A DNA stretch of 64,000 bases, taken from the NCBI GenBank assembly GCA_035222895.1, contig JAVYIG010000607.1, positions 450,456-514,455 on the forward strand, read 5' to 3'. The stretch comes from Strongylocentrotus droebachiensis (taxonomy: Eukaryota > Echinodermata > Echinoidea > Camarodonta > Strongylocentrotidae). Both the position numbers and the translations under genes were made by a program. The notes beneath the pieces were generated by a model. It saw nothing but the letters and a program-made list of their open reading frames with translations. It was not told where the DNA came from and made no database searches. Position 1 is the first letter of the stretch. Each line of letters starts with the position of its first letter. Below, one piece after another: positions 33,995 through 45,796 of this stretch.

Positions 33995-34034
33995 AGTTGC
34001 TGAGGAGCCTTCTGGCGAAACAGTCTGTATAACT
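33995..34034 (+). ncRNA. Hammerhead ribozyme core (type I, minimal) in PLE copy 2
   Basis: Same fold as copy 1: AGTTG, core CTGAGGA, stem II GCC-TTCT-GGC, GAAA, short CA-GTC-TG stem III, TA, then TAACT. Here the invariant leading C is kept but the fourth core base T is G. Each copy therefore carries a different single core defect, and the inferred ancestral core is canonical. The predicted cut is after base 34,029. Confidence 0.7.
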
Positions 34035-34126
34035 CTTACCAATAAAGTTTAACCTTTCCAACTCCTATATCTACATTTGCTCCTACAGTTGAGCACTGTC
34101 AGAAAGTGCAGTTTTACTAAACTTGC

Positions 34127-34163
<37 letters not shown>

Positions 34164-34312
34164 TATTATGAATCAATTGATTTGGTCGATCCAGTTCGAT
34201 GGCACAAACACGGCACTACTGGACAGAGATCCTAATAATTACAGAGTTTGGTCTTGTTGCTCTGTTCGCCAGGAGTTTGAGAATATGGAATCCCACGGCA
34301 CATAACTCACAA

Positions 34313-36790
34313 GGTTGGATATAGTGCGATCATGGGAGGGGATGAAAAACAGAAAGGGACGGCTCTAAAGCAGGTAGCTTATCGTCAAATTTGTCTATTA
34401 GCGTTACTTGCCGGATAAAAGCACAATTTTTGGTACAGGGCTTTCTTGGGACCTACTAAAGATATTAGGCTATGAGATCCCGGCAAAAATGTCAATTTAA
34501 GGGTGTGGGGCGGGGGAGTCGCCTCGCATTGTAGGATTCTAAGTAAGCAAATAGGGGACCGACGGCTTTAAGTTGATGGAAATCTGTCGGGGTGTCAAGA
34601 ACAACCTTTCTTTAAACAGTATGCATGACATTTGAATATGGTAGTAAATTGGTCTATTTCTCCAGTACCAATACCACCACCCATATCACTCTATCTCTCT
34701 CTCTCTCTATCTCTTTCTTTCTTTCTGTCTTTCTCTCTCGCTTCCTCCCCCTCCCTTACCACATCTCCCTCTCTCTCTCTCTCTCACTCCTTTATTCTCT
34801 TTCTTGCTCTTCCTTATCCCTCTCTTCTCTTCCCTATTCCAACATTTTGTTATCACTCCCATATATGTACATGTATTATGCACATTGTTCAATTATCCCC
34901 AACACAAACTTCTTACTTTGCGAGGTCTTTCCTTCCTGTACTTTAATCTTTAGACCCGTTTAATAATGTATTTCAATAAATGCATGTTTCTTCCCCCTAC
35001 CCCCCCCCCCCCCCCCATCCGAATCCTTGGTTACCAACTATTTGATAAACCAGCTATGCAAAATGGCATCTCTATGGATGGTATTCACTTTGCATGCACT
35101 CAACGTTGCTTTGTCGGAAAAACCTGACAAGGTTTTTAAGTCTTCAAGAGAAACTTTGGTATAAAAAGTATTCACAAAATTAGTGTATAGGTCTATTCAT
35201 ACCCATGAATATTTGTTTAATGCGGGGGTGAAAAAAGAATGAACAAAAGGAGACTACTACACACACAGAAAAGTAGGTGTAAATTGACTCCCTATAGGGA
35301 GTAACTGCTTGTCACATAAGTGACACCCCTCAGGGAGTAAATTTACTCCCCAATGTAGGGAGTAAATTTTGTTCTTCATAAGAAGGTGTAAATTTGCACC
35401 CCAAGGTTATGATTGTACTCCCTTTAAGGAGTGAAATTTGCACCCAATAGTGCTCATTTAACACCTTTTGGTTCCATTTTCATTAAAAATGGGTTCAAAT
35501 TTACACCCGTGGGGTTGAATTGTATACCCATTATGATCGATTCCCCACCCTGTGGGGAGTAAATCTGCACCCTTTTTATGCACAGCATCAACCAATTGAT
35601 CATCCATCGAGCAATCAATCATCCATGCTTCGTAATCACCTAACAGTCACTGATTCTCACCCTTTTGTCTACGTTTCACTGCTCTAAAGAAATCAGACCA
35701 GAATGTCGAGTTACATGTTGAAAGGCTTTAATGCTTACCTAAGCAACAATTAGTGTGAACTTAGTGTGAATTTAACACAAGTGCAGACTGTAAAAACTAA
35801 CTTATGGCTGGACGTATCGGTTCAAATGTAATGTATCTTCCCCTTACTTACACGTATAAGAAGACAATTATGTACTATAGTAAAACAACACTTCTGCTAA
35901 TTTCATTAAATTATCAAATATAACCTTTGGTACAACCCCTTATTCTTGATCGAATAACTTTCACACAAATAATATGCCCAAATGAAACATGATAATTCCC
36001 CTAACATGACTAAAATATGTGAATTATGCTAATTTTTCTTCATTTGGCAGTACCTATATTGGCATGATGCGCCATTGCTGTAGCGCATGCGCATATGCAC
36101 TGAACAATCTGAGCTCGTCTGACTTAAATAGGGTGTAAAATTACATCCCACAAATATATACACCCTTGCGTATTTCCGTGTTTTACACCCTAAAAGGTGT
36201 AATAGGGGGCGCCCTATTTTTCCAATTTCGTTTTACTTCCCAAGAACACCTTTTATTTCTCTATGAGTACAGCGACTACAAAGATACTACTAAGAAACTA
36301 CTAAAATTTAAGAATTTGATATAAAGTATAATCTTACATTTAAGCTCGAAAACAAATTATAAATATTTCATTCACTTCATTTTGTTCCTAAGATGTCTGC
36401 TTCAAGTATGAATTGCTTACACTTGTCATTTCATACGTAGAACATAAGTATTCATCACCAGGCTATTACTCTTTAAATATTTTGATTCCCTAAAGTTTCC
36501 ACACTTATGTGATAGTATGCAAGTTTTTCCCCTTCAACCCTTCCAAATATTTTGTTTGTTTGTCTTACCTGACTGATAAGAAAGCATTGTAGGCTTCTGA
36601 GTATAAAATAGGGGACCGGTGGCTTCAAAGGCACACTGCACTACTTACAGCTACTTGCGCCCTCTGTATAAGAAGCAATGTCTAATCGGTGACCATTGGT
36701 CCCTCATGATCCTCTTTTTCTTATGTCAATTGAGAGCTGATTTGATGAGATAATCACCTGTCCAGTAACCTTGCAAGTACAGATGGCCTT
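34313..36790. repeat. Duplicated spacer block of GPCR D, with CT-rich tract
   Basis: Colinear with 15,223-16,690. CT-rich tract 34,680-34,830, poly-C about 35,000-35,016. Interrupted by the element at 35,262-36,263. Confidence 0.7.
35262..36263. mobile_element. 1-kb insertion built of GGGAGTAAATTTACTCCC-type motifs
   Basis: The flank before it (GGAGACTACTAC) and after it (GACTACAAAGATACTAC) are contiguous in unit B near 16,154-16,185, which fixes this as an insertion. The first 330 bases carry many degenerate copies of GGGTGTAAATT and its complement, including a perfect palindrome GGGAGTAAATTTACTCCC at 35,333-35,350. Similar CACCCT/GGTGTAA words recur at the right end (36,165-36,205). Only weak terminal inversion (AGAAAAGTAGGTGT against AGAAATAAAAGGTGT) is seen. 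No coding sequence. Class unknown. Confidence 0.65.
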
Positions 36791-36794
36791 TAAG

Positions 36795-37010
36795 TCATCA
36801 ATGATGGACTTGGTAAGAGCATTAAGGGGTGAGCAGAGGTGTCGAAACCGGAAGGTCCCGGGTTCAATACCAAGTCGATGTCCCAGTGCCCTTTGGTAGG
36901 GCAGCAATCATTACCAAGACCCTCTAAAGGGACTTACAGCCGCAATATCGGTCATGTGGAGCTTATTTACAATCATGCCCATGCTTTCTTTAATAACAGT
37001 CAAGTAATAC
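36795..37010 (+). repeat. tRNA-derived SINE (family S3), copy in unit D
   Basis: B box GGTTCAATACC at 36,861-36,871 with the CCCTTTGGTAGGG module after it. Nearly identical to 16,700-16,912, so co-duplicated. Confidence 0.65.
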
Positions 37011-37029
37011 AAAAAAAATGACAACCGAC

Positions 37030-38818
37030 TATAATACTTTAGTATATATATACACAAATACACAATTATCAATCTGTAGTGGTGTTTCCACTTCTCATCA
37101 AAATCTCATCCTGCAAACTATTCACTAGACTTAGTATACTTATGTAGTATGATATGTCTTATCTTTTCTTTCTTTTTTTCGATAATATGAGATAAAAGTT
37201 GTGCAAAATGCATTGTTATACAGTACACGATTACAATCATTTGTGTCCATTTACATTATTGACATGTAAATATTTACTTATATCTATACAAAAACAATTA
37301 TGTCTAACTCTAAGATACCTAATACATTTAAGATAACATACAAATTCAAATTTTAAATACACACATAAATCATTGGTATAAATTAATAATATTTGTTTGT
37401 AAATTGTATTTTCATTGTCCTATATTCTATTGTTCGAATTTTATGTAATCGCGGCCTCGCTGAAAAACATTAATTGCTAAATGCGGGCATAATTATTGTA
37501 TTTTGTTTTAAACCGTGAATAAATAAAATATACATTCATACATACAATCATTTGTGTTCATTGACATTATTGACGTGTACATAATTACTATATATCTATA
37601 CAAAAACGCTAATATCTAATTCTAAAATTAAGATATACAAATACAAATTGTAAATACACACATGAATTATTGGTATATTCAGAACATTGGTTGATACTTA
37701 TTGTACCTTTACTGCCAATGACAGCCTAATGTGCCTTAGGCAACCCTAACCATAGGGGGTGTGATCGCCCATATTGAAACTTTTTTTTTTTTTTTTTGAA
37801 ATCTAACCGACACCCCATGTTATAAAAAGATATTTTACAATTTATTTTATCTTTTAGAGGGTAAACACTGGCTCCATCTTTAATGTATAATGCTGGATAC
37901 TCAACTGGATATAATATATCAAAGGATCTTAAGGAAATGATGAATATTGATTAGTAATACAGATTCGGTCGGTATTAATTCCGCTCCTTCCCCACAGCTA
38001 TTATTACCCCCAGCAATTGCCAGGTACCCTTTTTACACCTGAGATTCGAACCCTGAACATTGGGACTTGTGAATGAATCTCCATACCACGACACCTCCAA
38101 TTTACATGTTTTGGTAAACACTGAAGGGTTGTTATTTTTTTTGGTATTTAATGAATTTATTTCTCAAAACTCCGATTCCTTCTCGTACATAACATAGGAG
38201 CAAAGCATTTTCAATAGTCCTAGTTTATACAAACTGCAACATAATTATAACAAAGACTTTTTATCATTTGATAAACGAACATAAATACAACATAATTCAC
38301 TGTTCATATTCATATTTTGTTATCTAAAAAAAACTAGAACAAGCACTGCTTCATTTGTTTCAGAATAAAACTGAATACTTTAAGAAAAATGACTTTCATA
38401 TTTCTCAACATACTGTATTATTATACAGAATGGAAATTGTGAGTTTTTTCATAGGAATGATGGGATGTTCCAAGTAATCGATTAATATTTAGTTACTTTT
38501 ATTGCAATTTATTACATTATTCCGTGCGATCGTTTCAAGCCAGTCAACACTCTGGAATAGTTATTCATGATTACTGTCTTTTCATTGTCCCGGGGAAGAG
38601 GGATTGGCGGAACTTGTTTACCGGATGTTTTTATCAATGGTTAAGCTTCCAGTTTTTAATTGCCCGCAAGGGAATTTTGGGATACTTGTCCGTCTTCCAT
38701 TATTTCTATGGTTAAATGGACCGGGTCTCAATTGTCCGCGGATAATTTTGGGGAACATGTCCACACTTTGCTTTTGTCCTTTCCTTTAAGTTCCTCTAGG
38801 TGTTTGCAAGTTATTTCT
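37030..38818. repeat. Duplicated 3'-flank block of GPCR D (contains SINE S2)
   Basis: Colinear with the B and E flanks. Minus-strand SINE S2 remains at 38,000-38,130 but has lost part of its ACTCTCC module. The TGTCCGCG degenerate repeat lies at 38,585-38,790. Confidence 0.7.
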
Positions 38819-40062
38819 TTAGCGAGTGGTTCTCATTTTCCGTACCAAGTCGATTGGCATGGGAATGCTTCCGAGCCTACATCGTATAATGCACACCATC
38901 ACCTCCCTAAAGGCACGAATCCTTCTGGCGTAGATGATGGGATTAATACAGCTATTAAATAATAGAAGGGCCAAAAGCCAGACAAGTTTGATGTAAGGTA
39001 TCGGTAAACAGAGGCTTACAGTGTAAGGAATGAAGCAGATCACAAAAGCAATCAGAATTACCAACAGATTTTTGGTGACAGCAAGGAGCTTCTTGTCAAT
39101 TTTAGGTTCTGACTGTTTCTTGACAGGTAATTTGGTTTCAGATCCCTCGACACGTCGTGGTATTTTCGCTCTTAGATCAGATCCACCATCAGTGCTTTCT
39201 ATCTCTTCTAGAGATACGGCCAAAGTCTTCGCATCTTGCATAGGGTTCTCCAGCTGACCAGATTTTTCACCTTTTGATAGGTCGCAGTCTTGGCTTCCTA
39301 AATGCTCAGACGAATGGCATAACCTCAATACAGTATTCTCATTGACCAAATCACCTTGCTGTGTAACTTTGTTTTCATCGGGGCATATGGTGTCCATGCA
39401 TATTTCATTCTGTATCTTTTCGTCGACTTTCTTCGTTGGCTTCATCTTTTCCGCTCGGTGTGCAATGAATCTCCATATCTTTAGGTACACAGTGATAACA
39501 ATTGCAAAATGCCCAAAGAGCCAAAAGGCTATGTGAAAGACAAGTTTTTCCTCGTCAGTCTGGCAATTAAGCAGAGCGAGGAAAAGTTAAAAACCCACGT
39601 GAATGCAATCATGAGGCATAAGTTTCGAGCCTTGTAAATTTTCTTGAATTTTTCGTGGTTTTTCGTGACGCGATACCAACTGGTGAAGCCAAGGAAAGCA
39701 TGGGTTGTAAGGCTAACGCCAACACAGGAACACATGAAAAAACGCCAAAATTTAAAGGTCCATTCATACTGACTGATCAGCACACTTGCAACACGAAAGA
39801 GAATGCAGATTGACGTCAACAGATCGACACATGCAAGGTTCAGGATAAACCAGTTGAAAGTCGACCTGAGCTTGCGAGAGAGAACGATGGCGAGGATCAC
39901 GATGGAGTTTCCGATGATTCCTGTAATGCTGATTATAAGGAGGATGATAACGAAAACAACACGTTGGACGAAATCTGCAGGCAGATAATTATAATTACCG
40001 CCTGAAAGACTGTCGTTTGTTGGATCAAAGGCCGACGTAGGAAGGATGCTTTTAGCTGCCAT
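38819..40062 (-). pseudogene. GPCR copy D, class A rhodopsin-like, single 1-nt frameshift
   Basis: The start at 40,062 (MAAKSILP) matches E. The frame runs through TM1-TM4 including SWY in TM3, then shifts at about 39,556 because one T present in A and B (CGTCTAGTC against CGTCAGTC) is missing; it stops within eight codons. From 39,490 the correct frame continues (IWRFIAHRAEK, ICL3, CFIPY, NPIIY) to the normal end RKMRTTR. There is also an extra codon-length change just upstream of the ATG. One indel in an otherwise preserved gene could be a real young lesion or a sequencing error. Confidence 0.8.
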
Positions 40063-41700
40063 TTTAAGCCTGCGATCAGCTAAAAGTTTTTCTGAAAAGA
40101 ATTTACAAAGAAAAGAACGAATACCATTTACACAGAGCTTAAATGATATCAATTTATTTTCTGTCAAATTGTCAAATACATTGATGGTCTTAATATCAAA
40201 ATGAAGCTCACCATTGATTAAAGTAGTCACGTAATCCGAGAAAGTCGATCGTGAAGGAGAAGTCTAGATTTGGTAATAATCCTTGAGACGAACATGATCC
40301 ACCGAACAAACCATCACTGGGCCATGAAGCCGCACAGGGAAAAATAGATAAAGCGTGATTTAATCAGCAACTTTCTGATGAGTCGTTTTTGTTATTCATC
40401 CGATTGCAGTTTTGTCGTAAATTAATTAACTGTGGTACTATACATAGCAATATATAAAACATCAACCCATTTATTCGCGATATCTGATTGGTTGACCGGT
40501 AGCCTGTATGATAATGCATGCCATTTCTTCCACAAGTTCTTTAGACATCAGATTTTAAATCATTGAAGCAGAACGTGATTTAGCATTTGTAAATTATGGA
40601 GTGCTTTCATTCGACAATAATTTCATGATTTAAGAAATCGAAACTGAAAACTAGTGCTATCAATTGAATTTTTTTTCTCCTGGTTAAGTGGTGCAATGTA
40701 TTGGTATGTTTATGGCTAAAAAGCCATATTCGAAATACGACAATAAATAGCTCAAACACTTTAACCAAAAATTAATGCCACATGTAGGTGTAGTCCCATA
40801 AATTTCATTTCATTTCATTTATTTCATTCTCCATGAAAACAAATTAACATACAAACATGATATACAAATAAAAGATCGATTACAAGAAAATTACAAAAGG
40901 AAGGAGCAAACAAAGTTGCATGGGAATGAGGGGTTAACAAATCGGGCAATTAGCCTTATGAACGTCAACTCCTGACAAGTATACACTGTGATGTTGAGAA
41001 AAGAAAAAAAGGAAAAGATAAGCAGAGAAAACCTCAACACCAATACCAAAGGAAAAAAGGGAAGTGAATGAAAGGGGAGGGGGAATACATTCCAAAGTGC
41101 ATATAATGAAGCGTAACGTCATTTAATTTGAGATTGAATACAATTATTGAATACAAAGCAAGGTTTCGAAATAATTCAAACAAAAGTTTTTACCTCAATC
41201 TTGCTTTTTTATAACATTATTTACAACAATATACCCAATTCTGTGTGCAGTGCTCGTGGCTTCTATCAATATTATTCGATTTCTTCATTTTTAGGATTTA
41301 AAAAGCTCACAATGTACACCGGTTGTACTACATAACCATCCTCTTAACAACAACAAATGTCTAGAATTGTTCGCGTGACCGGAACTCAACTTTATCTTTA
41401 ATGAAGGGAAACTAAAAACAAGATTTTCAACCGAGGGTTATGTAAATACGATATATACAAGGTTTGTCTTGCGTTTAAATAAAAGTGCTTATATATGACA
41501 TTGCGATTTTCGTTTCCTGTCACAACAAGGTTTTGAAACAATTTAAACATAAATTATAACTTTCAATCTTGCGATGTCAAGTTAGTGCTTGTATATATGA
41601 CATTGCGGATTTTGTTTCCTGTCAAAACAAGGTTTTGAATTAATTTAAACAAACATTATTACTCCAATCTTCCGTTGTCAATCAAGTGCATGTATATGAC
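40063..41700. repeat. 5' flank of GPCR D, shared with 5180-6240
   Basis: The acceptor-like ATTCTTTTCAG ends at 40,092 on the minus strand, 29 nt before the ATG. From 40,165 the sequence follows the far flank of A. A CATTTCATTTCATTT tract (40,806-40,836) and nearby AT-rich sequence look like the end of a LINE or SINE. No gene. Confidence 0.6.
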
Positions 41701-42981
41701 ATTATGGTATAATATCCATGGATAACGAGCTATTTGAATTTCTGTACCAATCAGGCCTGTAAAATATAGGAGTTCAAGCCACCACCGCCCCCCCCCCCCC
41801 CTCCCTCTTTAAAAAAATGTCAATAAAACCGAGGGAATTATTTTAGAGCACCAAGAGTGTAAAGTCTGACACAGCGCTATACAAGAACCCAATATTATTA
41901 TCATCATTATTATCATTATGACTTTATCTTTATGACTTTATGCACTCTTTTAGATCCGCCATTCACCACGACCTGAGACGAAGACACTCATCACATTAGC
42001 TCTCCAGAAATGGTGACTCTCCCCCCTCTACCCGATCCCAATACTTGAGCCACGCCTTCAACTGATGTCATGCCTCCTTTTTAATTGCGTCCTGCAGCTC
42101 ATTCCTATGAAGAATCACTTTCGTTTGCAGCGGATAAGGCTTTTTAAAAAGATGTATTCTTTTGTTCTTCCTTTTTTTTTCCCACAAAACAGCGACCGTC
42201 GCCCAAAACACTCAAAACCGTGAACGTCGCCCAAATCTCGCTGGTTTCTAACTGGTGCAGTGCATGGCAATACACGTACACGAGGGCGGGTCTATATTTG
42301 TTTAAGATTCAAGGTTAAAGATTTTAGATTCAAGATTCAAGATAATTTATTGTCATGTAAAATACATGTACATAAATATATAAATACAGACAAAATAATT
42401 ACTTTTCAACATACAGTAACATTTAACAATCATCACAATTTTAAGAAGGTTGCATTAAAAGAATAAGATAATACTGAGGAAAAGGCGGTGCAATTAAAAA
42501 GCTTTTTTTTATTTTTTTTATTGAGCTCGTCCATCCAGGCACTTCCACGCCAGAACACCTCTCCAGCTATGACTACTTCACGCATCAACACACACGCGCA
42601 CACACACACACACGCACACACGCACACATACACGCACACGTGACATCCCCCTATACACACCTCTTACACACACACGCACAATATAACCGTACACGCCCTA
42701 CACACACGGACACTGTAATCAACATGAGAAGTGCTCTGGCATAGAAATGCCTAGATGGAGATAATTGAGACAATAATTATCAGATAGTAGGATTTCGAAA
42801 CTAGGGCAGAAGATGAGGGAGAATTTGGGAATAATTTGATGATTTTATGCAATTATATCCCATTTAAACAAACAAAATACCTATTTTTGTAAATCAAACG
42901 GTAAAAATAAAATATTAGAAACCCGACTGTAGATTTTAAGATATTTGGGTCGGTCGCCAAGGGCAATGCGATAACACATAC
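41701..42981. repeat. Duplicated block (as 13,765-14,290) plus CA-rich stretch
   Basis: 41,714-42,220 repeats 13,765-14,290. Bases 42,296-42,360 contain AAGATTCAAG repeats like the tail of an L2-type element, and 42,590-42,710 is a CA/CACG microsatellite. Frames over it are compositional. Confidence 0.55.
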
Positions 42982-43203
42982 ATAATGGCCTTTGACCATC
43001 ATTCATTGCTTCAGCCCAAACTTGGTACAAGAGGATTTTGACAATACTTTTTGAAAATCCTGCTGTTCAGTCATCCTTGGCAGCAAAATTATGAAAATGG
43101 TATCATTAGTCAGGGCATAAGTATGATTAAAGGTTAAACAGATTATAACTCTTCAATTACAAGCTACAAAAGTTGGGTAAACTCTTTTTGATACGCACTG
43201 TAC
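42982..43203. repeat. Mariner-like terminal repeat fragment, second copy
   Basis: Matches 14,650-14,903, and ends ACGCACTGTAC. Carried in the duplicated block. Confidence 0.5.
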
Positions 43204-43876
43204 AGAACAGAAGAGTAATTTTGATTGAACAGTAATGGTTTTAAAACAATATTTATACATAGATCTGCATACTATTTAATGTATAAGCTAGGTGAAGTTG
43301 TTAATGAGAACTAGAAGTTAGCACAAATGCTAGTCAAGTCTCGGATTAACTAAATACCCTCGAGAACGAAAGGAGGGGAGGAGGAAGAGAGTGAGAAAAA
43401 GAAATTGCAACTTGCAACAAAACCCTTAATTGAATAGAAACACGAGATGGCGCTGCAACAAATTAAAGCAGAAACATCATGGAGTGACGGTTGGATATAT
43501 TGCTATCACGGGAGGGGATGAAAAAGAGAAAGGGACCGCTCATAGCTAGGCAGGCGGCTTTATAGCGTCAAATTTATCGATTATCGTAATCACCATTTGT
43601 GGTACAGGGCTTCATTAGGACCTACCAAAAGATATAAGGCTAGGAGCCCCCGGCAAAAATGTTAATTTAAGGGTGCGGGGGCGTCATTTTGTAGCCCCCA
43701 AATAATTTGATAACATTGATTTGTTGTTGTACAAATGCTATTTTTGGTACAGGGCTTCCTAAGGACTTACTGAACATTTATATTAGGGGTCCCCGGCCAA
43801 AATATCATATAAGGGTGTGGGGCGGGGGAGTCGCCTCGCATTGTAGGCATCTAAGTAAGCCAATTGGGGACCGACG

Positions 43877-45381
43877 CACAGTGGGCCAGGGAGGAACCAA
43901 AGTGTGCCAAAACTAATTTCTGGGGATTTATTTTCTATAAATCCATAGGAAATGTTTGGATGTCCAGGGATTTCCGCTTAAATGGTATTACCAACATTTT
44001 CTCTGATATTTAAGCTTTAAGTTGATACCAGATTTGGCTGCCCGATTGTGCCCGTTATTATGTTAGAGCCGTTTTCTTTGCAACATTGCCCCGAAAAATG
44101 TGTTTATTTTGGTCCGCGGTGTCAGAACAAGTGTCACGCGCCCCCAAGCGCCGTGATTTATGACCGCGAATCCTTCATGATTCAGCCGCGGACTAAAAAC
44201 AAACATATTTTTCGGGACAATGTGGCAAGGGGAATCGGCTCTAACATGACAACGGGCACGATCGGGCAGCCAAATTTGGTATCAACTTAAAGCTTAGACA
44301 TCAGACAAAATGGTGGTATTAAAATATAAGCGGAACTCTGCGGAAATCTAAACGTTTCCTCTGGATTTATAAAAAACATGGATAATTAGTCCATTTTTCA
44401 GTGAATTAACCTTTAATATATCATGAAGATTGTGTTTCTATACATTTTAACCAATTCATGCAACGAAATAAACTATCAGGAATATGTGAGAGCAATTTCA
44501 TATCAATAACTTAAGAACGTTAAATTGAAAGATTTATAAAATAAGTCACTTTTGCACTAAAACTGTGAATATGTAGGATTTTGCTGTTTGAAGGAGTAAA
44601 TTTATTCCCTAGTTGTGCTTACCGGAATTAAATATTTTACTGAGGTATTCCTCAATGTATTACAGTTCAACTGGTCAAGAAGAGAATTGAAGAGAAATAA
44701 ATCTCCAAAAATGAGTTTTGGCGCACTTTGGTTCCTCCCTGGCCCACTGTGCGTTGCCATGGTTACGCGGACGAGCGTTGAATCGGCTGTGCGTAAACGA
44801 AACAGTATACAAATGTGTACCGATTATGCCTAATAATAATCGATGGACGTGGGGAGGAAAAGCGCCTGCACATGCAGTGTAGCAAATTCTCGCAAAAAAA
44901 AATACCATACATGGAAAGCTTAGGTTTGGGCGGACATTTTGAGATTAACATCACTGCGGGAATCGGCCGGAATCCTAATAAACATGCTACTTTTATAAAA
45001 AAATGCAATTGTTTCTTTTTTGTGTGAAATTTAATGCTCATTTTTCCCAAAATGAAGCTTCCATAAATTTGGTCATTGTATTTTCTAATTGGGTTACCGA
45101 TAGGCAAGAAGTGCACGCAGTATCAAGTTGATTGCTTTTCCCTTCATAAATTCTCAACACCTATTGTAAAGTTGCCACTTTTATCATTTTTGGAGCAACA
45201 TATAGATTTTCCCATGTTCGCAGGGGTATATGACACTTTTAAAACTCGCTAAATATTAAAATATGGGTGGAAAAATATTCTTTAGAATGTTTTCTTCTCC
45301 AAGCGAATGAAAAAAATAAAAAAATTCACATTCGCCAATTTTGAATTTTGGCACACTTTGAGGCGATTCTGGCCCACTGTG
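43877..45381. mobile_element. Transib/RAG-type composite element with RSS-like ends
   Basis: Flanked by CGACG at 43,872-43,876 and 45,382-45,386; unit D at 34,556-34,566 shows the empty site GACCGACGGC. Both ends start with heptamer CACAGTG followed by GGCC, and each has CCAAAA exactly 23 bp beyond the heptamer, as in a 23-RSS of the RAG/Transib superfamily. A third end of the same type (CACTGTG, inward GGCCAGGGAGG) lies at 44,751, so an 875-bp element (43,877-44,751) is joined to a 630-bp second segment. The 875-bp part has about 200-bp internal inverted arms around a CCGCGG-bounded centre (44,113-44,195). No transposase gene. Confidence 0.8.
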
Positions 45382-45796
45382 CGACGGCTTTAAGTTGATG
45401 TAAATCTGTCGGGGTGTCAAGAACAACCTTTCTTTAAACAGTATGCATGAAACTTGAACATGGTAGTTAATTGGCCTATTACTCCACTACCATCACCCCT
45501 CTCACTCTATCTCTTTCTCTCTCTCTTTCTCTCTTCCTCTCTCGCTTTCTCTCCCTTCCTTGCCACCTCTCCTTTATTCTCTTTCTTGCTCTTCCTTATC
45601 CTTCTCTTCTCTTCTCTATTCCAACATTTCGTTATCACTGCAAAATATACATGTATTATACACATTGTTCAAGTATCCCCAACACAAACTTCTTACTCTA
45701 CAATGTCTTCCCTTCCTGTACCCTAATCTTTAAACCCGTTTAATCATGTATTTCAATGTATGCATGTTTCTTCCCCTCCCCCGAACTTTTGATTAA

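Larger units (their letters stand above)
31547..34312 (+). mobile_element. Penelope-like retroelement copy 2, near full body
   Basis: Insertion into the duplicated block, flanked by a 13-bp direct repeat GGTTGGATATAGT (31,534-31,546 and 34,313-34,325); single-copy versions occur at 15,223 and 43,489. Order: 5' segment, 63-bp inverted repeat with a ribozyme-like loop (31,781-31,960), RT (about 32,000-33,430), GIY-YIG endonuclease region (about 33,460-33,808, broken), poly-C, hammerhead core (33,995-34,034), TA repeat (34,134-34,160) and about 150 bases of further 3' sequence. The last part and the first 230 bases could belong to an older neighbour. Confidence 0.8.

Noticed and set aside
41747-42220. 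Second copy of a complete hAT-like element (as 13,803-14,461)
   Set aside because: The right terminus is absent and the eight flanking bases do not repeat.
43877-45381. A RAG1/Transib transposase gene inside the element
   Set aside because: No long open frame or DDE-type motif is visible in any frame; the element is nonautonomous.
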